Source: Sphaerisporangium corydalis (GTDB lineage Bacteria > Actinomycetota > Actinomycetes > Streptosporangiales > Streptosporangiaceae). Taken from it: a stretch of DNA of 64,000 bases. This document shows positions 7,420 to 16,434 of this stretch, piece after piece. Positions within the stretch are counted from its first letter, which is position 1. Every line of letters begins with the position of its first letter. The stretch covers positions 1 through 64,000 of the forward strand of contig NZ_JANZYP010000009.1 of assembly GCF_025506355.1 (NCBI RefSeq), given 5' to 3'. The position numbers and the translations under genes are program-made. The notes below the pieces were generated by a model, which saw only the letters and a program-made list of their open reading frames with translations, searched no databases and had not been told where the DNA came from.

Positions 7420-9170
7420 CGTGCCCCCAGGAAGGCCTGTACCGCCGGATCGGTGACGGCGAGGAGCAGCTTGGGCCACAGCCCCAGCGCCACCGTGAGA
7501 ACGATCAGCGGGCTCCAGGCGGCCAGCTCGTACGGGGTCACGTCGCGCGGCCACCCGAGCCTCGGGCCGGGGACGTCCGGCGGGCCGGCCACCGTCGCCA
7601 CCGTGGCCACCGGCTCGACCGGCTCCTCCGCGACGGCGAGCGGTGTGCGGACGCGGGGCGCCCCGGCGGCCTCGGCGGTCTCGGCGAGCGGCTCCTCGGG
7701 CAGGCCCGCGTCGCCGATGGGCTCGTCCGCCCTGCCGTGGGTCACGCGGGAGAGCATGAGGAGGAAGTAGGCGGCGGTCAGCACGGTCCCGGCGCCGCCG
7801 ATGGCCATGAAGACCAGGAAGAGCGGCCGGGGCAGGCCGGGGGCCGGGTCGAAGGCGCCGAGCAGCGCCAGCATCTCCCCCCAGAACCCGGCGAGGCCGG
7901 GCAGTCCGAGCGAGGCGACGCACGCGAACGTCAGCAGCGACCCGAGGTAGGGCAGGCGGGTGAGCATGCCGCCGCCGAGCCGGGACAGCTCAGCGGTGCC
8001 GTACCGCTCCTTGACGGCGCCGGCGACGAAGAACAGCAGGCCGGTGATCAGCCCGTGGGCGATGTTGCCGAACAGGGCGGCGTTCATCCCGACGGGCGTC
8101 AGCGTGGCGAGGCCCAGCAGGACGAACCCCATGTGCCCGACGGACGAGTACGCGATCATGCGTTTGAGGTCCCGCTGGGCCAGGCACGCCAGCGACCCGT
8201 ACACGATCCCGACGACGGCGAACGCGCCCAGCCAGGGGGCGACGGCCGCGGCGCCCTCGGGCAGCACGGGGATGGCGATGCGCGCGAACCCGTAGGTGCC
8301 CATCTTGAGCAGGACGCCCGCGAGCAGCACCGATCCGACCGTCGGGGCCTCGGTGTGCGCGGCGGGCAGCCAGGTGTGCAGCGGCCACATGGGGGCCTTG
8401 ACGGCGAGGCCGCCGGCCACCGCCAGGAACGCCACGATCTGGACCGTACGGGGCATCCCCGCGCCGTGCGCGCGGGCGAGGGCGACCATGTCCAGCGTGC
8501 CGGTGTGCGCCCAGATCACGAGCAGGCCGAGGAGCAGCACGGCGGAGCCGAGCAGGGTGTACAGGATGAACTTCACCGCCGCCGCCGCACGGTCCTTGCC
8601 GCCCCAGACGGCGATCACGAAGTACATGGGGATCAGCACGATCTCGAAGCTGACGAAGAACAGCAGCAGGTCGAGGGCGAGGAACGTGCCGATCATGCCG
8701 ACTTCGAGGACCAGCAGGGTGAAGGCGAGCGCGCGGAACCGGCCGCCGTCCGGCCGGTGGCGGACGAGGTGGACGAAGCACAGGAAGGTCAGCAGGGCGG
8801 TGAGGACCACGAGCGGCAGCGAGATGCCGTCCACGCCCAGGTGGAAGCGCAGGTCAAGGCCGGGGATCCAGGGCCGGTCGACCTCGAACTGCGCCACCCC
8901 GGCCCGGCCGTAGTCGAAGGACGCCGCCAGGACGAGGGCCAGCGCCAGCGTGATCCCCGACACCGCGACGCCGTACCAGTGCGGCGACGGCCCCGCGATC
9001 CACCCCGGCCCGGCGAGCCTCGGCGGCACGTAAGCCTCGACCGCCCCGGAGGCCGACTCGGAGGCCGGCTCGGAGGCCGCCCCGGAGGCCGGCTCGGCGC
9101 GGGTGAACAGCAGGAGGAGGGCCGCGCCGGCCAGCGGGACGGCGAGCAGGCCGATCACCACCGCGATCAT
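7416..9170 (-). CDS. nuoM: NADH-quinone oxidoreductase subunit M
   Basis: A 584-residue antiporter-like subunit, longer than the usual ~500. Core motifs include HTWLPAAHTEAPTVGSVLL and LKRMIAYSSVGHMGFVLLG. The extra length comes from two insertions. One is an Ala/Ser/Glu-rich segment near residues 20-45, encoded by 12-bp tandem repeats. The other is a Pro/Val/Glu-rich hydrophilic loop of about 70 residues between the last two membrane helices. It overlaps nuoN and nuoL by ATGA at each end. The start at 9170 is set by coupling to nuoL and by the onset of the first membrane helix. Confidence 0.95.
   Translation of the reverse strand: MIAVVIGLLAVPLAGAALLLLFTRAEPASGAASEPASESASGAVEAYVPPRLAGPGWIAGPSPHWYGVAVSGITLALALVLAASFDYGRAGVAQFEVDRPWIPGLDLRFHLGVDGISLPLVVLTALLTFLCFVHLVRHRPDGGRFRALAFTLLVLEVGMIGTFLALDLLLFFVSFEIVLIPMYFVIAVWGGKDRAAAAVKFILYTLLGSAVLLLGLLVIWAHTGTLDMVALARAHGAGMPRTVQIVAFLAVAGGLAVKAPMWPLHTWLPAAHTEAPTVGSVLLAGVLLKMGTYGFARIAIPVLPEGAAAVAPWLGAFAVVGIVYGSLACLAQRDLKRMIAYSSVGHMGFVLLGLATLTPVGMNAALFGNIAHGLITGLLFFVAGAVKERYGTAELSRLGGGMLTRLPYLGSLLTFACVASLGLPGLAGFWGEMLALLGAFDPAPGLPRPLFLVFMAIGGAGTVLTAAYFLLMLSRVTHGRADEPIGDAGLPEEPLAETAEAAGAPRVRTPLAVAEEPVEPVATVATVAGPPDVPGPRLGWPRDVTPYELAAWSPLIVLTVALGLWPKLLLAVTDPAVQAFLGAR
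9047..9094. repeat. four tandem 12-bp repeats inside nuoM
   Basis: Four copies of CGGAGGCCGRCT (with one CCC variant) encode alternating EPAS/ESAS/GAAS units near the nuoM N-terminus. The period is a multiple of three, so copy number could change without a frameshift. It lies in a non-conserved loop. Confidence 0.75.
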
Positions 9171-11119
9171 CCGAGCACCACCGCCCCCACGGCGACGATC
9201 AGCACGCCCGCCAGGACGCCCGTCAGGTAGAGCTGCGCGTTGCCGGTCTGCAGGCGCCGCAGCAGGCCGGAGACCCGGACGGCGACGCCGCCCGAGCCGC
9301 GTACCGCGCCGTCGACCACGGAGTCGTCGCCCCGGGCGACCAGGCGGGCCAGCCACAGCACCGGGACGACGAAGACCCTCTGGTACACCGCGTCCACGTA
9401 GAACGCGCGCTCGGCCGGGACCCGCAGCGCCCCGAGCACGCGGGACGGGTCGGCCACCGGGTCGGCGCGCCAGGCCGCGTACACGACCCCCGCGCCGAGC
9501 AGCGCCACGACCAGGCTGACCGCCGCCGACGACCAGTCCACCGCGCCCACGCCCGCGAACCCGAGGAGCAGGGCGGGCACGGCGAGCACGCCCACCGGCC
9601 ACAGCATCGACACCGGCGCCTCGCGGCCGTCCCAGACGTGCGCGACCCCCGGTTCCGGCTCGGGCAGCGCGACGTGGTGGACCCTGCTGGCGCCGAAGAA
9701 GGTCCGCAGCCACGCGCGGGTCGCGTACGCGCCGGTCACGGCCACCGTCAGCAGCGCGCAGCCGTACAGGAGCCAGGCCGCGGCGTCGGTCAGCGGGCCG
9801 TTCTCGGCGGCGGCGTGCTCGACGGCGGCCAGCACGGCGTCCTTGCTGAAGAACCCGCTGGCGGGGGGCAGTCCCATGAGCGCGGCGAACCCGATGGTCA
9901 TGGCGGGGAAGGTGATCGTCATCGACCGGCGGAGCCCGCCCATCTCGCTCATCAGGTTCGAGCCGACCGAGTGGATCACCAGGCCGGCGCAGAGGAACAG
10001 CAGCGCCTTGAACGCCCCGTGCGTGACGAGGTGGAAGATCGCCGCCTGGTCCGATCCGGCGGCCAGGGACCCGGCCATGTACGCGAGCTGGCTGATCGTC
10101 GAGTACGCGAGCACCCGTTTGAGGTCGTCCTGGGCCAGGGCGGCCAGCGCGGCGCCGAGCATGCCGAGCGCGGCCATCACGGCCAGCAGGTCGAGCGTGG
10201 GCCGGGCGCCCAGGAACGCCGGGTACAGCCGGGCGACGACGAAGATGCCCGCGGCGACCATCGTGGCCGCGTGGATGAGCGCGCTGATCGGCGTGGGTCC
10301 TGCCATGGCGTCCGGCAGCCAGGTGTGCAGCGGGACCTGGGCGCTCTTGCCCGCGACCCCGAACAGCAGCAGCATCGTCCCCGCGACCAGGGTGCCGGTG
10401 GGCATGGCGGGCACCTTCGCGATCACGTCGTCGACGCGGAAGCTGCCCGCGGCGAGCCCGAGCGTGAAGATGCCGAACAGGAACCCGACGTCGCCGACGC
10501 GGGTGACCAGGAACGCCTTGACGGCCGCCCGCGAGTTGGCCCGGTCCTCCCACCAGTGGCCGATCAGGAGGTACGAGCACAGGCCCATGACCTCCCAGCC
10601 GGCGTACAGGACCAGGAGGTCGCCCGCGTACACCACGAGCAGCATGGCGCTGGTGAACAGGCTGATGAACGCGCTGAAGGAGGGGTAGCGGGGCTCGTCG
10701 CGCATGTAGCCGACCGAGTACACCTGGACGGCGAGCGACACGACGGTCACCAGGACGGCGATGATGGCCGCCAGGCCGTCGACGCGGAGGCCGGCCGTGA
10801 CGGGGACCGAGCCGGTGCCGATCACCGACAGCGTCCCCTGGACGGTTCCCGGCAGGGCGCCGTTCCAGAAGGCGGCGCCGTCCCCGTAGGACGCCGTGCC
10901 GCCAGGTGCCGCGCCGCCCTGCCACAGGTACGCGAGGAGCCACACCGCGAGGACGGCCGAGGCCGAGGCCGGGACGATGGCGATCCAGGCCGCCCTGCGG
11001 TAGGCGGGCCGGTCGGCCGGGCCCGGCGGGGCGCCCCTCCACAGCCTCCGTGTTCCGAGCAGCCCGGCCGCCGCCGCCAGGAACGGCAGCAGGACGACGG
11101 CCGAGGCCACGCCGATCAT
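9167..11119 (-). CDS. nuoL: NADH-quinone oxidoreductase subunit L
   Basis: A 650-residue antiporter-like subunit of complex I, normal in length, carrying the distal proton channel and the C-terminal lateral helix. Signatures include the N-terminal [38 protein letters not shown] and [16 protein letters not shown]. The start at 11119 overlaps the nuoK stop (ATGA), and the gene ends in an ATGA overlap with nuoM. The upstream part of the open frame is a shadow of nuoK. Confidence 0.96.
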   Translation of the reverse strand: MIGVASAVVLLPFLAAAAGLLGTRRLWRGAPPGPADRPAYRRAAWIAIVPASASAVLAVWLLAYLWQGGAAPGGTASYGDGAAFWNGALPGTVQGTLSVIGTGSVPVTAGLRVDGLAAIIAVLVTVVSLAVQVYSVGYMRDEPRYPSFSAFISLFTSAMLLVVYAGDLLVLYAGWEVMGLCSYLLIGHWWEDRANSRAAVKAFLVTRVGDVGFLFGIFTLGLAAGSFRVDDVIAKVPAMPTGTLVAGTMLLLFGVAGKSAQVPLHTWLPDAMAGPTPISALIHAATMVAAGIFVVARLYPAFLGARPTLDLLAVMAALGMLGAALAALAQDDLKRVLAYSTISQLAYMAGSLAAGSDQAAIFHLVTHGAFKALLFLCAGLVIHSVGSNLMSEMGGLRRSMTITFPAMTIGFAALMGLPPASGFFSKDAVLAAVEHAAAENGPLTDAAAWLLYGCALLTVAVTGAYATRAWLRTFFGASRVHHVALPEPEPGVAHVWDGREAPVSMLWPVGVLAVPALLLGFAGVGAVDWSSAAVSLVVALLGAGVVYAAWRADPVADPSRVLGALRVPAERAFYVDAVYQRVFVVPVLWLARLVARGDDSVVDGAVRGSGGVAVRVSGLLRRLQTGNAQLYLTGVLAGVLIVAVGAVVLG

Positions 11120-11493
11120 GACGCGCCGTCCCTGGCCGGTACAGGGGCCGGCTCGGGGGCCTCGCCCGCCTGTCCGGGCGGGTCGTCGCGTTCGGACAGG
11201 TCGCGGACGTGGTCGATCTCGACGGTCCGCCTGTTGCGGAACACGGCGAGGACGATCGCCAGGCCGAGTCCCAGCTCGGCGGCGGCGATCACGATGACGA
11301 ACAGGGTGAGCACCTGGCCGCCGTGCAGGGTGTCCCTGAGCCACACGTCGAAGGCGACCAGGTTCAGATTGACGGCGTTGAGCATCAGCTCCACCGACAT
11401 CAGCACGAGGATGGTGTTGCGCCGGGCGAGAACGCCGTACACGCCGATCGAGAACAGCAGCGCGGCGAGCACGGCGGGATAGACGACGTGCAC
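11116..11493 (-). CDS. nuoK: NADH-quinone oxidoreductase subunit K
   Basis: A 125-residue three-helix subunit. The buried glutamates used in proton transfer are E35 in [13 protein letters not shown] and E73 in [13 protein letters not shown]. It is about 25 residues longer than most NuoK because of a hydrophilic, acidic, proline-rich C-terminal tail. The start is GTG, one base after the nuoJ stop, and the end overlaps nuoL. Confidence 0.95.
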   Translation of the reverse strand: MHVVYPAVLAALLFSIGVYGVLARRNTILVLMSVELMLNAVNLNLVAFDVWLRDTLHGGQVLTLFVIVIAAAELGLGLAIVLAVFRNRRTVEIDHVRDLSERDDPPGQAGEAPEPAPVPARDGAS

Positions 11494-11494
11494 G

Positions 11495-12034
11495 TCAGTC
11501 CTTTCCGCCGATGTCGGTACGGGACAGCACGATCGCGCCGATGAGCGCCGCCAGCAGCAGCACCGACAGCGCTTCGAAGGGCAGCACCCAGTTCCTGAAG
11601 ATGCTCGCGCCGAGCGACCCGGCCGCGCCCTGGCCCGGCACCAGCGGGGTGTAGACCTGGGAGAAGCCGGCGACCACGGTCGTGACGAGGACGGCGGCCG
11701 TTCCCGCCGCCACCACCAGCGCCGCGATCCGGTTGCCCGAGTCGAGGTCGGCGGAGCGGCCGATCGGCGCGCGGGTGAGCATGATGCCGAAGAGCAGCAG
11801 GACGACCACGGCGCCGACGTAGATCAGCACCTGGACCCAGGCCACGAACTCGGCGGTCAGCACCAGGTAACACCCGGCGAGGGCGCCGAAGGAGACGACG
11901 AGCCACAGGGCCGCGTGCACGATCTGCTTGGTGGTCACGACCAGCAGCGCGGAGCCGGCGGCCACCAGGCCCAGGAACAGGAAGACGACCTCCTGCGGGG
12001 TGGGCGGCCACAGGCCCGGCGCCGCCGCCGTCAC
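11495..12034 (-). CDS. nuoJ: NADH-quinone oxidoreductase subunit J
   Basis: A 179-residue five-helix subunit. The conserved third helix reads [20 protein letters not shown], typical of NuoJ. The start is a GTG at 12034 that overlaps the nuoI stop by four bases (GTGA). The frame stays open far upstream, but that part is an out-of-frame reading of the nuoI tail. Length is normal. Confidence 0.94.
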   Translation of the reverse strand: MTAAAPGLWPPTPQEVVFLFLGLVAAGSALLVVTTKQIVHAALWLVVSFGALAGCYLVLTAEFVAWVQVLIYVGAVVVLLLFGIMLTRAPIGRSADLDSGNRIAALVVAAGTAAVLVTTVVAGFSQVYTPLVPGQGAAGSLGASIFRNWVLPFEALSVLLLAALIGAIVLSRTDIGGKD

Positions 12035-12891
12035 GACTCCTCCACCGTCCCGGGCCGCTCCGGCGGCTCCTCCGGCCCCCGCTTCGGCCGCTCCCCTTCC
12101 GGAGGCCCGTCGCTGGAGGACGGCCCCGCGAACGGGGGCTCCTCGGTGGAGGACGGGGGGGTCGCGGGGGGTGCGGCGGGCTTCTTGGGCAGGGCGCCGG
12201 GCGGGCGGATGGCGCGGACGGCGGCGTGGCCGCCCTGCTGCCCGGACGGGGTGCCGGGGCGTGTCTCGGGGGTCCCGGGCGCGGGCGTGCCTGGGGTTTC
12301 TCCGGGTGTGCCTGCGGTTTCCCCGGGGGTGTTCGGTGGGGTGGTGGCGGGCCGGTCCGGGGCGGTCTGCCGCGCGGCCGGGCGTTCGCGTGCCGGGCGG
12401 GCGGCGCCGGCGACCTCCTTGGGCGGCTCGGCGTTCGGCTCGTGCGGCGGCGGCACCGGGACCGACCGGACCCATTCGCCCAGCCTGTCCTTCTCGTGCA
12501 GGAGGTTACGGATGTCGCCCTCGGCGTACTCGAACTCCGGTGACCAGAAGAGCGCGTCGAACGGGCAGACCTCGATGCAGATGCCGCAGTACATGCAGAG
12601 AGAGAAGTCGATGGCGAATCGGTCCAGGACGTTGTGCGCGCGCGGACGTCCCCCCTCGGGGGCGGGGGTCGTCTCCTTGTGGGAGTCGATGTAGATGCAC
12701 CAGTCAGGGCATTCCCTGGCACACAGCATGCAGACGGTGCAGTTCTCCTCGACCAGCGCGATCACCCCCCGGCTGCGCGGGGGCAGGTCGGGTCTTACCT
12801 CCGGGTATTGCTGGGTGTCCGCCCTGCTCAGCATGTGGCGAAGGGTGACGGCCAGACCCTTCGCCAGCCCTTCTCCTGGTATACGAGCCAC
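12031..12891 (-). CDS. nuoI: NADH-quinone oxidoreductase subunit I (two 4Fe-4S), with a long disordered tail
   Basis: A 286-residue ferredoxin-like subunit. Clusters are bound by [12 protein letters not shown] and [12 protein letters not shown] (about residues 51-110), so both 4Fe-4S sites are complete. Residues after about 155 form a tail of roughly 130 residues rich in Pro, Thr, Glu and Gly, including [16 protein letters not shown], which ordinary NuoI (about 160-210 aa) lacks. It starts with GTG and no clear Shine-Dalgarno. The upstream neighbour is no longer nuoH but a divergent gene, so this half of the nuo operon must have its own promoter in the 160-bp gap. Confidence 0.93.
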   Translation of the reverse strand: MARIPGEGLAKGLAVTLRHMLSRADTQQYPEVRPDLPPRSRGVIALVEENCTVCMLCARECPDWCIYIDSHKETTPAPEGGRPRAHNVLDRFAIDFSLCMYCGICIEVCPFDALFWSPEFEYAEGDIRNLLHEKDRLGEWVRSVPVPPPHEPNAEPPKEVAGAARPARERPAARQTAPDRPATTPPNTPGETAGTPGETPGTPAPGTPETRPGTPSGQQGGHAAVRAIRPPGALPKKPAAPPATPPSSTEEPPFAGPSSSDGPPEGERPKRGPEEPPERPGTVEES

Positions 12892-13035
12892 GGTTCAACA
12901 TCATGACGCACAAGGGCGTCGCCGTGAATGCGCGGGACACGGTCGGCTCCCGGTTTTCCACAATCATCGGTGTTTTTGGGGACTTGTCCGCCGGGACATG
13001 TGGTCCTCCTGGCCGATGCGGGACAGTGTGGAAGG

Positions 13036-13051
13036 CCGTATTCTTCGCGTT
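13036..13051 (+). promoter_or_regulatory. leaderless-type promoter of the membrane/HhH gene
   Basis: CCGTATTCTTCGCGT (13036-13050) contains a -10-like TATTCT at 13039-13044, seven bases before the ATG at 13052, with no ribosome-binding site. The same 15 bases precede the next gene at 14433-14447. No convincing -35 was found. Dyads built on GGACTTGTCC and GGACATGTGGTCC lie further upstream, at about 12978-13008. Confidence 0.6.
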
Positions 13052-14332
13052 ATGCACCCGACCAACGGCCACGGGGGCCCGGGATCGGGGCCACCGGGAG
13101 GCCCTCCCCCCGAGCCAGGTGATCCGAACGGCCCGACGGCCCCGCAGCCCCGCCAGGTGAGCCGGCCGCTGCCGGGCCGGCCGCTCCCGGAGCAGGACCC
13201 CCGTCCGGCGCCCGAGCAGGACCATCGTCCGGTGCCCGACCAGGATCACCGTCCGGAGCCCGAGCAGGATCACCGTCCCGCGCACGAGCAGGATCACCGT
13301 CCCGCGCGCGACCAGGACCGCCGGTCGGCGCCCGAGCGGGACCGCTGGCCCACCCCCGACCATGACCGCCGCCCCGCGCGCGAGCAGGACCGCCGGCCCG
13401 CCCCCGGCCCCCGGGGCCCCGGTCCCGAGCAGGGCCGCTCGCCGTACGGCCGCCAGACCCCCGAGCCCCCGTACGGCCGGCCGCGTCCCGACCAGGGACG
13501 CCCCTCGTACGCGTCGCCGGACCTCCGTCGCGGCCCCGCGCCGTTCCTCCCACCGCGTCCCGACCAGCACGGCCTGGCGCCGTACAACCGGCAGGTCCCC
13601 GGCCCGTTCGGCCCGAACCGGCCCGCCGACCCCCGCGCGCACCTCCCCCAGCCGCCGTTCCCGCCGTACATCCCGCCGCCACCGCCGCAGAACCCGAGCA
13701 GCGCCGCCAGCGTGCTGTGGGCTATCGCACCCCTGCTGACCTGCGGTATCGCGACGCCGTTCACGATGGGGTACGCGGCGGCGAAGCTGAAGAGCACGAT
13801 GCTCGCCCTGTCGTCGGCGATCTACGCCATCGGCATGGTCACGTTCGTCCTGGCCACCATGTCGAGGAGCGGGCCCAGCGGTTCGGACGACGCGCTGATG
13901 CTGCTCGCGTTCCTCGGGTCGACCGGGAGCTGGCTCGGCGGCACGATCCACTCGCTGATCATCCGCAACAGGGTGTTCGACCGCTCGGAGACGCCCAACG
14001 ACCACGCGGTGGCGTACGCGCAGCACCGGCGTGAGCTGCGGCAGCAGGCCCGCGACCTGGTGGAGCGCGACCCCGCGCTGGCCCGCGAGCTGCGTATCGG
14101 GCGCCCCGACCTGCCGCGCCAGTACGACGACGGCGGGCTCGTGGACGTCAACCACGCCTCGGCCGAGGTGATCGCCGGTCTGCCGGGGATGACCGCGGAG
14201 CTGGCGAGGCGGGTGGTCGAGGCCCGGGCCGACGTGGGCTGTTTCATCTCGGCGGAGGACGTGTCCATCGCGGTCGACCTTCCCCCGCACCTCACGGCCG
14301 AGCTGCTGGAGCTCACCATCTACCTCCCCTGA
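13052..14332 (+). CDS. Pro-rich membrane protein with C-terminal helix-hairpin-helix
   Basis: A 426-residue protein in three parts. Residues 1-215 are Pro/Arg/Asp-rich and disordered, including nine 8-residue repeats. About 217-310 is a membrane domain (SVLWAIAPLLTCGIATPFTM, then two more hydrophobic segments and GGTIHSLIIRNRVF). The C-terminus (about 360-426) has VDVNHASAEVIAGLPGMTAE, the ComEA/PsbU-type helix-hairpin-helix pattern. The membrane domain is clearly related to that of the kinase gene immediately downstream, and both genes share a 15-bp promoter element. HhH motifs of this sort bind DNA non-specifically or mediate protein contacts; which applies here is unknown. I recognise no named family for the whole protein. 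Confidence 0.75.
   Translation: MHPTNGHGGPGSGPPGGPPPEPGDPNGPTAPQPRQVSRPLPGRPLPEQDPRPAPEQDHRPVPDQDHRPEPEQDHRPAHEQDHRPARDQDRRSAPERDRWPTPDHDRRPAREQDRRPAPGPRGPGPEQGRSPYGRQTPEPPYGRPRPDQGRPSYASPDLRRGPAPFLPPRPDQHGLAPYNRQVPGPFGPNRPADPRAHLPQPPFPPYIPPPPPQNPSSAASVLWAIAPLLTCGIATPFTMGYAAAKLKSTMLALSSAIYAIGMVTFVLATMSRSGPSGSDDALMLLAFLGSTGSWLGGTIHSLIIRNRVFDRSETPNDHAVAYAQHRRELRQQARDLVERDPALARELRIGRPDLPRQYDDGGLVDVNHASAEVIAGLPGMTAELARRVVEARADVGCFISAEDVSIAVDLPPHLTAELLELTIYLP
13190..13405 (+). repeat. nine tandem 24-bp repeats (EQDHRPxP) in the coding sequence
   Basis: Nine in-frame copies of a 24-bp unit encode EQDHRPAP-like octapeptides (residues 47-118), degenerating toward the 3' end (ERDRWPTP, DHDRRPAR). They form a charged, proline-rich cytoplasmic or linker segment. 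Copy number may vary between strains because the period keeps the frame. Confidence 0.85.
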
Positions 14333-14432
14333 GCCGCCCGCCGCCGGAGCCGGGACAGCCGATTCCGGTGCCGGAAAGTGGTATCGGTGATCGCACTGTG
14401 CGCTGTAAAAACATGCGTAATACGGCCTATCT

Positions 14433-14447
14433 CCGTATTCTTCGCGT
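14433..14447 (+). promoter_or_regulatory. leaderless-type promoter of the membrane-kinase gene
   Basis: CCGTATTCTTCGCGT is identical to 13036-13050. TATTCT lies at 14436-14441 and the ATG follows six bases later at 14448, with no Shine-Dalgarno. The element suggests that both paralogues use the same sigma factor and are translated from 5'-terminal AUG. Confidence 0.62.
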
Positions 14448-15935
14448 ATGCAGCTAGCCAGGCCCTCCCAGTCCACTACTGCGGTCAGCATCATCTGGGC
14501 ACTGGCGCCGTTGTTCACCTGCGGGGTGGCCACACCGTTCACCATCGGATACGCGGCCTACCGCAGGCGCGCCCCGATGATCGCGGTCGCCGCGCTGCTG
14601 TATCTGGTCAGCCTTATCGTGCTCTGCGCGCTCGTCGTCACCTACGGCGAGGACGACACGTTCCCTGACTGGGCCAGCGTCCTGGTGCTCGGCGGGCTGT
14701 TCACCAACTGGATCGGCGGCCTGATCCACTCCCTGGCCATCCGGTCGATGGTCTTCGTCCCGAGCGGCCCCCGCCGCGAGACCTTCCTGCCGCCCCCGCC
14801 GCCCCCGTACGGCCGGGCGCCGTACCCTCCCGGGCCATACGCGCCCCGCCCGGCGCCGGCGCCGTACCCGTACGGCCAGGGCCGGCCGCCCGGCGCCCCC
14901 GGCCGGCCCGGGCCCGGCATGCCCCAAGGCGGCCGTCCGGTGCCGCCGCCGGGACGGCAGTACCCCGCCGCGCGTCCGAACCAGCGGCCCGCCGCGCCGC
15001 AGCCACGGGACGCCACGCCGCCGGCACAACCGAGGACCGGGCCGAGGCACGCGGGCGGTCCCGCCACCACGAACCCGTCCGCCTCGCCCGCCGGGACCGC
15101 CCCGAGCACGCACAACGCCTCGACGCTTCCCACGCAGGCGCCGGGCCCGCTGCCCGCGGGTGAGCCCGACCACATCGGGCGTTACCGGCTGATCGGCAGC
15201 CTGGGGCAGGGCGGCCAGGGCGCGGTCTACCTGGGCGAGACCCCCGAAGGCACCCGGGTCGCGATCAAGGTCCTGCACGCCCGCCTGGCCGCCGAGAGCG
15301 GGGCGCAGACGCGGTTCCTGCGCGAGGTCGAGGCGGCGCGGCGAGTGGCACCGTTCTCCACCGCCCGCGTGATCGACGCCGACATCGCCGACGACCGCCT
15401 GTTCATCGTGAGCGAGTACGTCGAGGGCTCCTCGCTGGAGCAACTGGTCCGTGAGCTCGGGCCGCGCGGCCACGACGGGCTGGTACGGCTGGCGCTGGGC
15501 ACCTCCGGCGCGCTCGCGGCCATCCACCGGGCCGGCATCGTGCACCGCGACTTCAAGCCGAGCAACGTGCTGATCGGCTCGGACGGACCCCGGGTGGTCG
15601 ACTTCGGCATCGCCCGCGTGCTGGACAACGCGACCGCCACCTCCAGCGGCGTGCTCGGGACGCCCGCCTACATGTCCCCCGAGCAGGTCTCCGGCGAGCG
15701 CGTCGGGCCCGAGTCGGACGTGTTCAGCTGGGCCGCCACGATGGTGTTCGCCGCGACCGGCCGCCCCGCCTTCGGCGAGGACAACATCGCGGCGGTGTTC
15801 AACCGCATCTTCACCAAGCAGCCGGATCTGTCCGCGTTGCCGGAGTCGCTGGCCAAAGTGGTCGGCAGGTGCCTGGAGAAGCGCCCGGAGAACCGGCCCA
15901 GCGCCTCCGACGTGATGCTCGGCATCGTCCACTGA
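14448..15935 (+). CDS. Ser/Thr protein kinase with an N-terminal membrane domain
   Basis: A 495-residue protein. The N-terminal membrane domain (about 12-105) is paralogous to that of the upstream gene: SIIWALAPLFTCGVATPFTI versus VLWAIAPLLTCGIATPFTM, and GGLIHSLAIRS versus GGTIHSLIIRN. A Pro/Gly/Tyr-rich linker (about 112-240) leads to a C-terminal Hanks-type kinase domain (244-495). That domain has GQGGQG glycine loop (253-258), K274, E293, HRDFKPSN (catalytic D368), DFG (D385) and GTPAYMSPE. All catalytic residues are present. The order is reversed relative to most actinobacterial receptor kinases, which have the kinase first and a sensor outside. There are no PASTA repeats. It probably phosphorylates cytoplasmic targets in response to a membrane signal; the neighbour is a candidate partner. 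Confidence 0.9.
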   Translation: MQLARPSQSTTAVSIIWALAPLFTCGVATPFTIGYAAYRRRAPMIAVAALLYLVSLIVLCALVVTYGEDDTFPDWASVLVLGGLFTNWIGGLIHSLAIRSMVFVPSGPRRETFLPPPPPPYGRAPYPPGPYAPRPAPAPYPYGQGRPPGAPGRPGPGMPQGGRPVPPPGRQYPAARPNQRPAAPQPRDATPPAQPRTGPRHAGGPATTNPSASPAGTAPSTHNASTLPTQAPGPLPAGEPDHIGRYRLIGSLGQGGQGAVYLGETPEGTRVAIKVLHARLAAESGAQTRFLREVEAARRVAPFSTARVIDADIADDRLFIVSEYVEGSSLEQLVRELGPRGHDGLVRLALGTSGALAAIHRAGIVHRDFKPSNVLIGSDGPRVVDFGIARVLDNATATSSGVLGTPAYMSPEQVSGERVGPESDVFSWAATMVFAATGRPAFGEDNIAAVFNRIFTKQPDLSALPESLAKVVGRCLEKRPENRPSASDVMLGIVH

Positions 15936-16154
15936 CCGGGGACGTCATTCCGCTGCCCTGCTTTTTATTGCGTTCTATTACCTATTAACGGGATGGGCGT
16001 AATTAGTCGATCTTGCGGGTTGATGACCACGAATGTGTATCGATTGGTAATTCCGATTTCCAGAACCTGCAAGCCTGGTGAGCCCATACGCGCTTCGCTT
16101 AGGTTTACAGGCGGTGTCACGCGATCACGAGTGACGCCGCAGGGAGGAGGACGC

Positions 16155-16415
16155 ATGGCACCGTCCGAAGCCGCCCAGTGCCAGGCGGACATGGCCGCGG
16201 CGGCGAAAGTGGTCCACGACATCCTCCGGGCGCTCGGCTCCGTGCCCCCCATGTTCGGCGACCAGACCTGGCAGGGCCTGGCGGCCGACGACTGGGCGGC
16301 GGGCTGGAACGCCAGAAGGAACCAGCTCACCACCCTGCTGCACGCCGTCCTCGCCGAACAGCCCCACCTCGTCGCGCGCCTGGAAGAGGCGGAGCGGCGC
16401 AAGCTCGCGTCCTAA
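16155..16415 (+). CDS. small WXG100-like helical protein
   Basis: An 86-residue helical protein with a central WQG (W39-G41) between two predicted amphipathic helices, the layout of ESAT-6/WXG100 proteins. These pair with secreted effectors of type VII systems. GGAGGAGG precedes the ATG at 16155. The next gene starts 19 bp downstream and also begins with a long-helix domain, so the two may be a chaperone/effector or heterodimer pair. No ESX machinery genes are in the window. The frame is open upstream to 15993, but those codons look non-coding. Confidence 0.6.
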   Translation: MAPSEAAQCQADMAAAAKVVHDILRALGSVPPMFGDQTWQGLAADDWAAGWNARRNQLTTLLHAVLAEQPHLVARLEEAERRKLAS

Positions 16416-16434
16416 CCGTACGGAGAGGGATGAC

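Noticed and set aside
5638..7770. Open frame of 710 codons on the plus strand
   Set aside because: Antisense to nuoN and nuoM; rich in Gly/Arg/Asp/His/Gln, as expected for the reverse of GC-rich coding DNA.
9171..11042. Upstream 624-codon extension of the nuoM frame
   Set aside because: It reads nuoL out of frame; NuoM begins at 9170, coupled to the nuoL stop.
15936..16154. Possible riboswitch before the WXG100-like gene
   Set aside because: The region is AT-richer, but I could not match it to any known aptamer core; probably promoter and leader.
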